Source: Desulfobacteraceae bacterium (lineage in GTDB: Bacteria; Desulfobacterota; Desulfobacteria; Desulfobacterales; Desulfobacteraceae). Taken from it: a stretch of DNA of 64,000 bases. How positions within the stretch are numbered: position 1 is the first letter of the stretch; each line of letters begins with the position of its first letter. Where the stretch lies: the NCBI GenBank assembly GCA_024225635.1, contig JAAEMK010000889.1, positions 62,001 through 126,000 on the forward strand, read 5' to 3'. Positions 15,020-24,349 of the stretch are shown one piece after another. The translations under genes and the position numbers were made by a program. The notes under the pieces were generated by a model, which was not told the DNA's origin, did not search any database, and was given only the letters and a program-made list of their open reading frames with translations.

Positions 15020-15412
15020 TTATGCAAGGACAACCTGAACGAGCTTTGATAGACTGAAATCGACCAGACCGAGAAAAGCAGCAAGAATAAAAACAAGAAT
15101 AATAACGACAACGGTTGAACCTGCTGTCTGCTTACGATTTGGCCAGGTTACTTTTTTCAGCTCGACGCGTACCTCCCGCAAAAACTGGACAGACTTCTGA
15201 TAGAAGTTCTGTTCCCCGGGAGTAACAACTGCTGATGAACCTGACTTTCCAAGTTTTTCTCGAACCTTTCCAGTCTGTTTAGAGACCTGCGATGTTGATC
15301 CTTCGCGTTTTTCAGTCCCTTTTATTTCGTTGCCTTCCGGCGAACTTTCAGGTTCCTGCACTTTTGTCTTGATTTTATCAGCTGGTGACTTCTTTTTTTG
15401 CAACCGTGCCAT
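15020..15412 (-). CDS. secE: Preprotein translocase subunit SecE, N-terminally extended
   Basis: 130 residues. The C-terminal 60 are a normal short SecE: the amphipathic segment with FLREVRVELKKVTWPNRKQT, then one transmembrane helix (about residues 98-122). SecE stabilises SecY in the Sec translocon. The first 65 residues form a charged, serine-rich, low-complexity extension of the kind seen in several deltaproteobacterial SecE proteins. The ATG has AGGAG upstream. Its place between tRNA-Trp and nusG supports the call. Confidence 0.95.
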   Translation of the reverse strand: MARLQKKKSPADKIKTKVQEPESSPEGNEIKGTEKREGSTSQVSKQTGKVREKLGKSGSSAVVTPGEQNFYQKSVQFLREVRVELKKVTWPNRKQTAGSTVVVIILVFILAAFLGLVDFSLSKLVQVVLA

Positions 15413-15470
15413 ATCACTCCTGCATTATTTCTATCTGACCCAATCTCCCCGGATTCGATTTGACTGCAGA

Positions 15471-15547
15471 TGGCAGGTCAGGAGGGAATCGAACCCCCAG
15501 CATCCGGATTTGGAGTCCGGCGCTCTACCAATTAGAGCTACTGACCT
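15471..15547 (-). tRNA. tRNA-Trp (anticodon CCA)
   Basis: The minus strand folds as a cloverleaf with acceptor AGGTCAG/CTGACCT, an anticodon stem CCGGA/TCCGG enclosing loop CTCCAAA (anticodon CCA), and a T arm GGGGGTTCGATTCCCTC. The CCA end is encoded. It lies between rpmG and secE, a placement common in proteobacteria. Confidence 0.97.
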
Positions 15548-15593
15548 GCATCACCAACAGACCTTGAAGCGGTTATCAACTGCCTGACAGAAA

Positions 15594-15749
15594 CTATTTA
15601 CGCGTCTCTTTGTGAGTCACGTGTTTCTTGCAAAATCTGCAGTATTTCTCAAACTCGAGTTTATCAGGAGTTATACGCTTATTCTTTGTCGTTGTGTAGT
15701 TTCGTCTCTTGCACTCTGTACATGCAAGAGTTACTTTAACTCTAGCCAC
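15594..15749 (-). CDS. rpmG: 50S ribosomal protein L33, zinc-binding form
   Basis: 51 residues from a GTG start (15747-15749) preceded by GGAG, 18 bases after the second tuf stop. The reading begins [18 protein letters not shown] and ends HVTHKETRK. Two CxxC pairs (CTEC and CRFC) mark the zinc-binding paralogue type of L33. Its position between tuf and tRNA-Trp/secE is the conserved one. Confidence 0.96.
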   Translation of the reverse strand: MARVKVTLACTECKRRNYTTTKNKRITPDKLEFEKYCRFCKKHVTHKETRK

Positions 15750-15767
15750 TTGAAACTCCTTGATTGA

Positions 15768-16961
15768 TTATTCGATTATTTCTCCGATAACGCCCGCGCC
15801 GACAGTACGGCCACCTTCCCGGATTGCGAACCGAAGCTCTTTCTCCATGGCGATGGGTGCGATAAGCTCCGCACTGATTGCAGCGTTATCACCCGGCATG
15901 ATCATCTCAACGCCATCAGGCAGTGTCAAAATACCGGTTACGTCGGTGGTCCTGAAAAAGAACTGAGGCCTGTAACCGCTGAAAAACGGTGTATGACGAC
16001 CACCCTCTTCCTTGCTCAGGCAGTAGATCTCAGCCTTGAACTTGGTATGGGGCGTGATGGAACCGGGCTTTGCGACAACCTGGCCACGTTCAACAGCTTC
16101 ACGTTTGGTTCCGCGGAGAAGAAGCCCGACATTGTCACCGGCCTGGCCTTCATCCAGGAGTTTCCTGAACATCTCAACACCGGTACAGATAGTCTTGGTT
16201 GTTTCCCTGATTCCAACAAGCTCGACCTCTTCGCCGGTCTTGACAATACCGCGCTCGATACGTCCTGTAACAACGGTACCTCGACCGGAGATTGAGAACA
16301 CGTCCTCAATGGGCATGAGAAAGTCTTTGTCCGTATCCCGCACAGGCTCCTCAACATAGGAATCAAGAATATCAAGCAGCTCATGGATGGGCTTCGCAGC
16401 GTCATCGTCAGAACTGTCAGCCTCAAGGGCCTTGAGCGCGCTGCCGCGAATTATCGGAGTGTCGTCTCCGGGGAACTCATACTTGGAGAGAAGCTCCTGA
16501 AGTTCCATCTCCACGAGTTCGATAAGCTCTTCATCATCGACCATATCGCATTTATTTAGAAAAACAACGATACTGGGTACACCAACCTGCCTTGCAAGGA
16601 GAATGTGCTCCCTTGTCTGGGGCATGGGACCATCATCGGCACTTACAACGAGAACAGCGCCATCCATCTGCGCGGCACCGGTGATCATATTTTTGATGTA
16701 ATCGGCATGGCCGGGGCAATCAACATGGGCATAGTGACGATTCTCTGTCTCATACTCCACATGGGCTGTGGAAATGGTAATGCCGCGCTCTCGCTCCTCG
16801 GGAGCCTTATCAATCTCGTCGAAGGCTACGAACTCGCCGTGTCCCCGAAGGGCTGCATGCTTGGTAATTGCTGCGGTGAGGGTAGTTTTGCCGTGATCGA
16901 TGTGGCCGATTGTTCCAATATTTACATGCGGCTTGGTCCGCTCAAATTTCTCTTTTGCCAT
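15768..16961 (-). CDS. tuf: Elongation factor Tu (copy 2, tRNA-linked)
   Basis: 397 residues. The start is the ATG at 16959-16961 ([14 protein letters not shown]), because further upstream the frame runs through tRNA genes. It is identical in length to copy 1 and differs at four residues (two V/I and E/D changes near residue 190, two S/T and E/D changes near residue 345). All GTPase motifs ([20 protein letters not shown]) are intact. It follows four tRNA genes in the order Thr-Tyr-Gly-Thr, as in the E. coli thrU-tufB operon, so it is the tufB-like copy. rpmG follows. Confidence 0.98.
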   Translation of the reverse strand: MAKEKFERTKPHVNIGTIGHIDHGKTTLTAAITKHAALRGHGEFVAFDEIDKAPEERERGITISTAHVEYETENRHYAHVDCPGHADYIKNMITGAAQMDGAVLVVSADDGPMPQTREHILLARQVGVPSIVVFLNKCDMVDDEELIELVEMELQELLSKYEFPGDDTPIIRGSALKALEADSSDDDAAKPIHELLDILDSYVEEPVRDTDKDFLMPIEDVFSISGRGTVVTGRIERGIVKTGEEVELVGIRETTKTICTGVEMFRKLLDEGQAGDNVGLLLRGTKREAVERGQVVAKPGSITPHTKFKAEIYCLSKEEGGRHTPFFSGYRPQFFFRTTDVTGILTLPDGVEMIMPGDNAAISAELIAPIAMEKELRFAIREGGRTVGAGVIGEIIE

Positions 16962-16989
16962 CTTAGACTTTCCTCCCGCCAAAAAGAAA

Positions 16990-17066
<77 letters not shown>

Positions 17067-17119
17067 ATCATTATAGAAGCAGTTGCAAACAAAATTTGTA
17101 TTCGGACTGCATAGAAAGG

Positions 17120-17195
17120 TGGAGCGGGAGACGAGGTTCGAACTCGCGACATTCAGCTTGGAAGGCTGAAGCTCTACCAACTGAGCTACTCCCGC
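17120..17195 (-). tRNA. tRNA-Gly (anticodon TCC)
   Basis: Acceptor GCGGGAG/CTCCCGC, anticodon stem TTCAG/CTGAA around the loop CTTCCAA (anticodon TCC), encoded CCA. It corresponds to glyT in the conserved tRNA-tuf operon. Confidence 0.97.
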
Positions 17196-17306
17196 CCATT
17201 CAAGAGTGACGCTATGCAAAGCGCCAACCCTTTGAAGGTCTTTTCTATTCTATGCAGTATGCGACCCGACCCCATGGGGGTCAAAAGTCTCCTACATGAA
17301 CTTTTA

Positions 17307-17391
17307 TGGTGGTGGGGGGAGGATTTGAACCTCCGAAGGCTTAGCCGTCAGATTTACAGTCTGATCCCTTTGACCACTCGGGAACCCCACC
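17307..17391 (-). tRNA. tRNA-Tyr (anticodon GTA)
   Basis: 85 bases with acceptor GGTGGGG/CCCCACC, anticodon loop CTGTAAA (anticodon GTA), a long variable arm as expected for a type II tRNA, and encoded CCA. It corresponds to tyrU in the conserved operon. Confidence 0.97.
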
Positions 17392-17405
17392 ATATGTATT
17401 TTTTT

Positions 17406-17481
17406 TGGAGCCGATACCCCGAATCGAACGGAGGACATTCTCATTACAAGTGAGATGCTCTACCAACTGAGCTATATCGGC
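17406..17481 (-). tRNA. tRNA-Thr (anticodon TGT)
   Basis: Acceptor GCCGATA/TATCGGC, anticodon stem TCTCA/TGAGA with loop CTTGTAA (anticodon TGT), encoded CCA. It is the first gene of the tRNA-tuf-rif transcript; a promoter lies about 50 bases upstream. Confidence 0.97.
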
Positions 17482-17528
17482 CCTGCTTTGTAGTTGAAGC
17501 GCTGAGCGCCTCTCAACAAGACCCAGCG

Positions 17529-17557
17529 AATATAGCAGAGCGCCCCTATCTTGACAA
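17529..17557 (-). promoter_or_regulatory. Sigma-70 promoter of the tRNA-tuf-secE-nusG-rpl-rpoBC operon
   Basis: Minus strand: -35 TTGTCA (17552-17557), a 17-base spacer and -10 TATATT (17529-17534). A G+C-rich stretch (GGCGCTCAGCGC) follows the -10 at the expected start, resembling a stringent discriminator region, though that is inference. Confidence 0.75.
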
Positions 17558-17724
17558 CCCGAGATATCTACTATTACACCCCAATAACCATAGACTACCG
17601 CCAATCAAGCCACAAAAACACTGGTTTTGCACTTATTTACTACGATTTTCTAACCTTTCGACAATTTAGTACGAAAACTACCGAAAAACCTTCCGAAACA
17701 CGGGTCAGCCAAAGCCATATTTAC

Positions 17725-17753
17725 TTGACACACCCCCTGTAATTCTATATTCA
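17725..17753 (+). promoter_or_regulatory. Candidate promoter for the LysM lytic transglycosylase
   Basis: TTGACA (17725-17730) is followed by TATATT at a 15-base spacing or TATTCA at 17 bases. An alternative TATAAT at 17801-17806, without a -35, would put the transcript start only a few bases before the ATG. Confidence 0.4.
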
Positions 17754-17817
17754 TTACCAAACTCAACCGTCACAAATCACCTCAACTTTAACCACGCTTA
17801 TATAATGATATAAATAT

Positions 17818-19602
17818 ATGAATAAAATACAATCGATCATCTTAATACCATTCGTTATCATGGGGTGTCAGTCATCAACCCCAAGACACACGGCAATTAC
17901 AGGCACCCAAACCGCCATTGAGCAGCCCTCCACGCCGGCACCGAAGACAACAGAAGCCAGCATCCCCTCTGACCTGAACATCAAACAACCTCCCCTCCCC
18001 TCCACAACCGAAGACGTCCACCCCACAGAAGATCTCAACAAGCAGAAATCCAAAGAAGCCGCCGCTCAAGAAGAAATCGACCAGGCCCTGGAACTCTGTG
18101 ATTCCGCCCAGACCCTGTGGGAAAAAGGGGAACTCGAAAACGCCCTCACGGAACTTGACATGGCCTACGCCGCCATCCTTGACCTGGACATCGACACCCA
18201 CCCCCAGCTCAACCAGCAAAAAGAGGATATAAGGTACATGATCTCCAAGCGCATCCTTGAGATCTACGCCTCCCGCAACATTGTTATCAACGGCAACCAC
18301 GACGCCATCCCACTTACCATGAACTCCTATGTAAAAAAGGAGCTCAACCGCTTCACCGGCCAGGAAAAACGATTTTTCATCCAGTCAATGGAGCGGGCAG
18401 GCAGATATCAGCCTTACATTGCCGCGGAACTCAAGAAAGCCGGCCTGCCCGAAGAACTCTCCTGGCTGCCCCTCATCGAGAGCGGGTTCAAAATAAGAGC
18501 CCTCTCTCCGGCCAGGGCCCTGGGACTCTGGCAATTCATCCCCTCCACCGGATACAAATTCGGCCTTAAGCGGGACTACTACGTTGACGAGAGACTCGAT
18601 CCGATCAAATCCACCCAGGCCGCCATCGCCTATCTAAAGGAACTCCACAGCATGTTCGGAGACTGGGCCACCGTATTGGCCGCCTACAACTGCGGTGAGG
18701 GAAGGGTCCTGAGGACCATTAGAAAACAGAACATCAATTACCTGGACAACTTCTGGGACCTCTATGAAAAGCTCCCAAGGGAAACCGCCCGGTATGTGCC
18801 GCGCTTCCTTGCAACCCTGCATATCGTAAAAAACCTCGAGCAATACAATTTCAAACCGGTAAAAGCGTTTGAACCTTATGAATACAAGACCTGCACCATA
18901 AAAAAGCAGATACGGCTAAGGGACATTGCAAAAGAGATCGGCGTCAAGACAACCCTGCTCAAGGACCTCAACCCGGAACTCAGGTACGCCCTCCTCCCCC
19001 CTGAGGAGTACAAACTCCGGATTCCGGCGACCAAGGTCGACACTTTTCTGGCACGCCTTGACAAAATCAAATCATCCTACACCGCACCCACCCGGTACTC
19101 CTACCATAAGATCAGAAGGGGAGACACCCTGTCGGGCATTGCAAAACGCTATCACACATCCCTTCGCAGAATCACCTCGGCCAACAACATCTCAAAAAGG
19201 AGCATCCTCAGGGTCGGCAAGGTTCTGAAAGTCCCCGGCGCAAACACCAGAATACCCGTCTCCGTTGCAGGCGCCGCCGCCCGCACCCCCGGAAAAGCTG
19301 TCAAATATACGGTAAAGCAGGGAGACAACCTTTGGCTCATTGCCGGTCGTTACAGAACCACAACCAAAAAGATAATGGCTGCAAACCGCCTCAAAAGCTC
19401 GGCACTCCACATTGGACAGAAGCTCAAGATCCCAACCGGAAGGGTCAAATCCAAAACTTTTTCCACTCATTTTGTAAAATCTGGAGATAATCCCTTTACA
19501 ATTGCCAAAAAATATAATATGACTCTTCATCGTCTTCTGACGTTAAACCACTTAACGTCCAGAAGCAAGATTTACCCAGGCCAGAAACTACTGGTCGAAT
19601 AA
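17818..19602 (+). CDS. LysM-containing membrane-bound lytic murein transglycosylase (MltD-like)
   Basis: 594 residues. A signal peptide ends in VIMG followed by Cys17, a plausible lipobox, so this is probably a lipoprotein. Residues about 185-340 form a transglycosylase SLT domain with catalytic Glu221 in LIESGF and the ALGLWQFIPSTG segment. A degenerate LysM-like stretch (about 360-405) precedes three clear LysM repeats, each with a GDT/GDN-type turn, which bind peptidoglycan. The enzyme cleaves glycan strands to 1,6-anhydro products. No Shine-Dalgarno sequence is visible before the ATG, which sits in an AT-only stretch. tRNA-Arg follows closely. Confidence 0.93.
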   Translation: MNKIQSIILIPFVIMGCQSSTPRHTAITGTQTAIEQPSTPAPKTTEASIPSDLNIKQPPLPSTTEDVHPTEDLNKQKSKEAAAQEEIDQALELCDSAQTLWEKGELENALTELDMAYAAILDLDIDTHPQLNQQKEDIRYMISKRILEIYASRNIVINGNHDAIPLTMNSYVKKELNRFTGQEKRFFIQSMERAGRYQPYIAAELKKAGLPEELSWLPLIESGFKIRALSPARALGLWQFIPSTGYKFGLKRDYYVDERLDPIKSTQAAIAYLKELHSMFGDWATVLAAYNCGEGRVLRTIRKQNINYLDNFWDLYEKLPRETARYVPRFLATLHIVKNLEQYNFKPVKAFEPYEYKTCTIKKQIRLRDIAKEIGVKTTLLKDLNPELRYALLPPEEYKLRIPATKVDTFLARLDKIKSSYTAPTRYSYHKIRRGDTLSGIAKRYHTSLRRITSANNISKRSILRVGKVLKVPGANTRIPVSVAGAAARTPGKAVKYTVKQGDNLWLIAGRYRTTTKKIMAANRLKSSALHIGQKLKIPTGRVKSKTFSTHFVKSGDNPFTIAKKYNMTLHRLLTLNHLTSRSKIYPGQKLLVE

Positions 19603-19608
19603 TAAAAT

Positions 19609-19683
19609 GCCCCCGTAGCTCAGTGGATAGAGCATTGGATTCCTAATCCATGTGCGCAAGTTCGATTCTTGCCGGGGGCACCA
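19609..19683 (+). tRNA. tRNA-Arg (anticodon CCT)
   Basis: Acceptor GCCCCCG/CGGGGGC, anticodon stem TGGAT/ATCCA with loop TCCTAA-type (anticodon CCT), T arm with GTTCGATTC, and encoded CCA. It starts 6 bases after the transglycosylase stop and ends 11 bases before the trhP start, so all three may share a transcript. Confidence 0.95.
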
Positions 19684-19694
19684 CATACCTTACC

Positions 19695-20918
19695 ATGAAA
19701 ACAATCCCACAAAAAACAGAACTACTCGCCCCTGCAGGCAACATTGAAAAACTCGAAACAGCCATTCAATACGGGGCAGATGCCGTATACCTGGCTGGAA
19801 AAGAGTTCAGCCTCAGGAACTTTTCAGGCAATTTTACCGACCAGGAACTGGAACAGGCCATCGGGTTTGCCCACAAAGCCGGGGTCAAGGTATATCTTGC
19901 GTGCAACATCTATGCACGCAACTCCGAACAGGAGGCCATCACCCGCTACCTCGAAAAGATCGGCCGCCTGAATCCCGACGCCATCATCATTGCAGACCCC
20001 GGGGTTATCCTGCTGGCGACATCCATCATTCCCCACATCCCCATCCACCTCAGCACCCAGGCCAACACAACCAATTACAATACGGTCCGGTTCTGGGAAC
20101 AGGCGGGCATCAAACGGGTCAACCTGGCACGGGAGCTTTCCCTTGATGAGATCAGGGAGATCAGCACCTGCTGCGCCATTGAAACCGAAACCTTTATCCA
20201 CGGAGCCATGTGCATCTCCTACTCCGGCCGCTGTCTTTTGAGCAATTTCCTCACCGGCCGGGACAGCAACCGGGGACTGTGCACCCACCCCTGCCGCTGG
20301 AGTTACTCGGTGGTGGAAGAGCAGCGTCCCGGCGAATACCACCCTTTGAAGGAGGACTCCCGGGGGTCTTACATTTTCAACTCAAAAGACCTGTGCATGC
20401 TCGACCACATACCGGAGTTGATCGATGCCGGCATCACCTCCCTTAAAATCGAGGGAAGGATGAAGGGAATCAGCTATCTTGCTTCGGTGGTCAAAACCTA
20501 CCGCCAGGCCATAGACAGCTACACACTTGATCCGGAAAACTACCGGACGGAGCCCCAATGGCGGGAGGAGCTCTCCCGGATCTATCACCGGGACTATTGC
20601 ACCGGTTTTTACTTCAACGACCCGGACCAGACCCTTCCGAACTACCAGAACCTGCGCCAGGGCATGATCCACGGCTTTATCGGCAAAATCCTGGATTCGG
20701 GAGTTGACCGCAGCGTTACCGTGGCTGTCAAAAACAAGATCTCCCTGGGCGACACCATCGAGATCCTCACCCCCAAGGGCACCAACCCAAGGACAGTGGT
20801 AACGGGCATCCTTGACAAGAACCGGAATGCCATCGAGCATGCCCAGCCCAACACCCGCTCGACCCTGAAAATCGAGATAGACACCCCGCTCAAAGGTATC
20901 ATCCGTAAAGTGTCCTGA
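19695..20918 (+). CDS. trhP: Peptidase U32 family protein, TrhP-type tRNA hydroxylation enzyme
   Basis: 407 residues from the ATG at 19695; further upstream the frame lies inside the tRNA. It carries the U32 signature FIHGAMCISYSGRCLLSNF around residue 175 and additional cysteines (GLCTHPCRW) typical of the YegQ/TrhP branch. In E. coli TrhP, with prephenate and an Fe-S cluster, makes 5-hydroxyuridine at tRNA position 34; that role is transferred by family, not proven here. No peptidase active site is evident. Its position 11 bases behind a tRNA gene fits a tRNA-modification role. About 155 bases separate it from cheA. Confidence 0.88.
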   Translation: MKTIPQKTELLAPAGNIEKLETAIQYGADAVYLAGKEFSLRNFSGNFTDQELEQAIGFAHKAGVKVYLACNIYARNSEQEAITRYLEKIGRLNPDAIIIADPGVILLATSIIPHIPIHLSTQANTTNYNTVRFWEQAGIKRVNLARELSLDEIREISTCCAIETETFIHGAMCISYSGRCLLSNFLTGRDSNRGLCTHPCRWSYSVVEEQRPGEYHPLKEDSRGSYIFNSKDLCMLDHIPELIDAGITSLKIEGRMKGISYLASVVKTYRQAIDSYTLDPENYRTEPQWREELSRIYHRDYCTGFYFNDPDQTLPNYQNLRQGMIHGFIGKILDSGVDRSVTVAVKNKISLGDTIEILTPKGTNPRTVVTGILDKNRNAIEHAQPNTRSTLKIEIDTPLKGIIRKVS

Positions 20919-20966
20919 TCCCTTTGTTCATCGGGCTTTTTCAGCGATCCCGTTTAAGTTTTATAA

Positions 20967-20995
20967 TTGATCTTTTCCATTTTTAAGTTTATTAT
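20967..20995 (+). promoter_or_regulatory. Candidate sigma-70 promoter of the che operon
   Basis: TTGATC (20967-20972), a 17-base spacer and TATTAT (20990-20995) in the AT-rich gap before cheA. No sigma-28 or sigma-54 consensus was recognised there. Confidence 0.5.
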
Positions 20996-21073
20996 GTGGA
21001 AAATTGTATTTAGATTATGCAATAACAGGTTTGTTAACTGTTCATAAGAAAATTACCTTTCAGGAGATGCATC

Positions 21074-24000
21074 ATGTTTGAAGACGATGAAACCCTACAG
21101 ATGTATATCGAAGAATCCCTCGAGCATCTATCGGACATTGAGAGTGACCTGCTAACCATCGAAGAGGGCGGTGAGGACATCGATATCGATCTTGTAAACA
21201 ATGTTTTCCGTGCTGCCCACTCCATAAAGGGCGGTGCCGGATTCATGGGACTCACAACGATCAAGGATCTGGCCCACAGCCTGGAAAATGTTCTGGACCT
21301 CATCAGAAACATGGAGCTTGTTCCGAATCCGGATCGAATCAGCGTTCTCCTGAAGGGATTTGACAAACTTGAAAGCCTGATGAACAACATCCAGACCAGC
21401 AACGAAGAGGATGTTTCAGACCACATCCAAGCCCTGGCCGACATCACCAAAGCATCTCTGCCCGAAGAAAAGCACGACCTTGTCTCCGAGGTTGTGAACA
21501 TTGAACTTGAAGACGGCAGGATCTTTACCCAGGTGTCCCAATATGACCTGGAGCAGCGAAAAAATGAAGGTCACTACATCTTCCTGGTGGAGTATGATCT
21601 TATCAGGGATATCCACCGAAAAAATAAGAACCCCATCAAACTGCTGGAAACCCTGGAGAAAACGGGGAGCATCATTGAGTCCAGAATCGATTTCGATTCG
21701 GTGGGAACACTTGAGACCTGGACCGCTCCCACCAGAATCCCCTTCCAGATTCTCTACTCATCCATCATCGAGCCGGACATGGCCGAGACCCTGTTTGATC
21801 TCAAGTCCGACGCCATTCACATCATCAGCGATGCCATGATCCACATATCGGAGACCGCCGAGGGTACAATCCCCCAGGCAATGCCTTCCAAAGAGATACC
21901 TGCGGAACCGGCCGCGGCGGCCGTGGTGGAACCTGCACCTGCGGCAGTTGAGACGGTCGTTGCGGCACAGCCCCCTGTCCAGGAAGTCAAGAAAGAGATC
22001 CCGGTTGTGGAAGAGCAGGTGGCGGCACCTGTCGCTCAAAAGAAAGCCCCTGCCAAAGCGGCCACCCAGGAGAACGGCGCCGCTCCGGCCGAAGTCGTAT
22101 CCAAATCCGTTGGTTCCCTGCGGGTCAACGTCAACCTTCTGGATACACTGATGAACCTGGCGGGAGAGCTGGTATTAAGCCGAAACCAGCTGCTCCAGGG
22201 AATCAGTTCCTCCAATGGCAAGGCAACCGAACTTGCGGGCCAGCGCATCGACATGATCACCTCGGAACTCCAGGAAACGATCATGCAGACCAGGATGCAG
22301 CCCATTGCCAGCATCTTCAACAAATTTACCCGGGTTGTGAGGGATCTTTCACGGCAGCTTGGCAAATCCATCGACCTTGCCATCGAAGGCAAGGAAGTCG
22401 AACTTGACAAGACGATCCTGGAATCCATCAACGACCCCCTGACCCATCTGGTGCGCAACTCGGTCGATCACGGCATCGAGGCGCCCGGCCATAGGGAAAA
22501 GCTCGAAAAGCCCAAAACTGGTACCATCACCCTCAAGGCGTTCCACGATGCAGGCCAGGTCAACATCGTCATCGCGGATGACGGCAAGGGACTTGACCCG
22601 GAGAGAATTGCCCAGACAGCACTCAAGAAAGGCTTGAGAACCGAACAGCAGATTGCTGATATGACAAGCAAGGAAAAAACCGACCTGATCCTGCTGCCCG
22701 GTTTTTCAACCGCCGAACAAATCACGGACGTCTCCGGCAGGGGAGTCGGTATGGATGTGGTGGTAACCAACCTGGAGAAACTGGGTGGAATCATCGAAAT
22801 CGACTCCACAACCGGAGTGGGCACCACCATTCAGATCAAGCTGCCCCTTACCCTGGCCATCATACCCAGCCAGATCATTTCCGTTGGCAAAGAGCAGTAC
22901 GCCGTTCCCCAGGTCAACCTGGACGAGCTGCTGCGCATCCCCGCAGCCCAGGTCAAGGATAAGATCGAAAAGGTGGGGGATGCCGATGTGGTCCGACTCA
23001 GGGGTAACCTGTTGCCCCTTTTGAACCTCGCCGAGGTCCTTGGCATCAAAAAGACCTTCATCCACCCCGAAGACAATCTCGAATATGAGGACAGGCGGGC
23101 CGCCCTTGCGGACAGGCGGTCAGCTCAAATGGACGCTTCCGGCCAGCCCCTGCAAGGCCGGGAGAGTGACGCCGACCGGGAAGAGCGCCATGGCAAAGAC
23201 CGGCGCTACCATGCCTCAAGCGCCATCAACATCGCTGTCGTATCGGCAGGCTCCTACAAATACGGCCTGGTGGTCGATGAGCTCAAGGACTCGGAAGAGA
23301 TCGTTGTAAAACCCCTTGGCAGGCACCTGAAACGCTGCTCCGGTTATGCCGGGGCCACCATCATGGGCGACGGCAAGGTAGCCCTCATCCTTGATGTGTC
23401 CAACCTGGGCCAGATGGCGGAACTCACCACCATGGCTGAGACTGAGCGGGTCACCAAGGCGGCCAGGGAGGCTGAGGAGGCCAAGGAAAGAGCCAGGGAC
23501 AAAGCATCCCTGCTCGTGTTCAAGAACGCCGAGCACGAACACTTTGCGGCGCCCTTGAACCTGGTGGAGCGGATCGAGCGTATCACCGCTTCCAGCATCG
23601 AGCTGGTTGGCGGCAAAAAGGTGGTCCAGTACCGGGGCGGCACCCTTCCCCTTTATGAACTTTCCCAGGTGGCCAACGTCGGCAACCTGCCGGAACGGGA
23701 GCAGCAGGAGATCATCGTCTTCAAGGTCAAGGACCGGGAACTCGGTCTTATGGTCACCCCGCCGGTGGATGCCGTGGAAGTCTCCCTGGAGATCGACGAT
23801 TCCACCCTGAAACAGGCCTGCATCAACGGTTCCATGATTATTGAAGGACACACAACCCTGCTTGTGGACATCTTCGGGCTGGTCAAGGAACTCAACCCTG
23901 AGTGGTTCGAGGAGGAGAAGGCGGCTGCAGCGGAAATGGACGAGGACGGGCAGAAGGTTATCCTCTTTGCCGAGGATTCCGCCTTTTTCCGTAACCAGGT

Positions 24001-24319
24001 AAAGGGCTTCATGATCGAAGAGGGATACAAGGTAATTACCGCCGAAGACGGGGCCGATGCCTGGGATCTGCTGGACAAACACAAGGAGGAGATCGACATC
24101 ATCGTGACCGACCTTGAAATGCCCAACATGGACGGATTTGAACTCACGGAACGGATCAAGACCCATCCGGAGTTCTCCCATTACAAGGTGATCGCCCTCA
24201 CCTCCCTTGCAAGTGACGCCCACGTTGCCCAGGGAGAAAAAGTCGGCATTGACGCCTACGAAATCAAGCTTGACCGTGAGAACCTGATGAAAGTAATCCG
24301 CCACTATCTGACCTACTAA
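21074..24319 (+). CDS. cheA: Hybrid chemotaxis histidine kinase CheA with two CheW domains and a C-terminal receiver
   Basis: 1081 residues. Order: Hpt domain with phosphoacceptor His49 in AAHSIKGGAG; a region of about 130 residues without a recognised family; an Ala/Pro/Glu linker (about 275-340); the dimerisation and HATPase domains (NSVDHGIE, DDGKGLD, GRGVGMDVV); a first CheW domain interrupted by a charged insert rich in Arg, Asp and Glu; a short coiled stretch; a second CheW domain; and a receiver with acidic pair ED and phosphorylatable Asp in VTDLEMP. The receiver lacks the usual Lys-Pro near its end (IKLDREN). The ATG follows AGGAG. It heads a cheA-W-B-R operon lacking cheY, so the built-in receiver may be the output or a phosphate sink. 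Confidence 0.96.
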   Translation: MFEDDETLQMYIEESLEHLSDIESDLLTIEEGGEDIDIDLVNNVFRAAHSIKGGAGFMGLTTIKDLAHSLENVLDLIRNMELVPNPDRISVLLKGFDKLESLMNNIQTSNEEDVSDHIQALADITKASLPEEKHDLVSEVVNIELEDGRIFTQVSQYDLEQRKNEGHYIFLVEYDLIRDIHRKNKNPIKLLETLEKTGSIIESRIDFDSVGTLETWTAPTRIPFQILYSSIIEPDMAETLFDLKSDAIHIISDAMIHISETAEGTIPQAMPSKEIPAEPAAAAVVEPAPAAVETVVAAQPPVQEVKKEIPVVEEQVAAPVAQKKAPAKAATQENGAAPAEVVSKSVGSLRVNVNLLDTLMNLAGELVLSRNQLLQGISSSNGKATELAGQRIDMITSELQETIMQTRMQPIASIFNKFTRVVRDLSRQLGKSIDLAIEGKEVELDKTILESINDPLTHLVRNSVDHGIEAPGHREKLEKPKTGTITLKAFHDAGQVNIVIADDGKGLDPERIAQTALKKGLRTEQQIADMTSKEKTDLILLPGFSTAEQITDVSGRGVGMDVVVTNLEKLGGIIEIDSTTGVGTTIQIKLPLTLAIIPSQIISVGKEQYAVPQVNLDELLRIPAAQVKDKIEKVGDADVVRLRGNLLPLLNLAEVLGIKKTFIHPEDNLEYEDRRAALADRRSAQMDASGQPLQGRESDADREERHGKDRRYHASSAINIAVVSAGSYKYGLVVDELKDSEEIVVKPLGRHLKRCSGYAGATIMGDGKVALILDVSNLGQMAELTTMAETERVTKAAREAEEAKERARDKASLLVFKNAEHEHFAAPLNLVERIERITASSIELVGGKKVVQYRGGTLPLYELSQVANVGNLPEREQQEIIVFKVKDRELGLMVTPPVDAVEVSLEIDDSTLKQACINGSMIIEGHTTLLVDIFGLVKELNPEWFEEEKAAAAEMDEDGQKVILFAEDSAFFRNQVKGFMIEEGYKVITAEDGADAWDLLDKHKEEIDIIVTDLEMPNMDGFELTERIKTHPEFSHYKVIALTSLASDAHVAQGEKVGIDAYEIKLDRENLMKVIRHYLTY

Positions 24320-24349
24320 CCGGCGTGTGCGGAACAAGGAGCAATCGAC

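Larger units (their letters stand above)
17482..17817. other. Divergent intergenic region between tRNA-tuf operon and lytic transglycosylase
   Basis: 336 bases without a gene. It holds the minus-strand tRNA-tuf promoter at 17529-17557 and, for the plus-strand gene, a TTGACA-containing promoter candidate near 17725 and an isolated TATAAT at 17801-17806. The middle part (about 17560-17720) is AT-rich and shows nothing recognisable. Confidence 0.7.
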
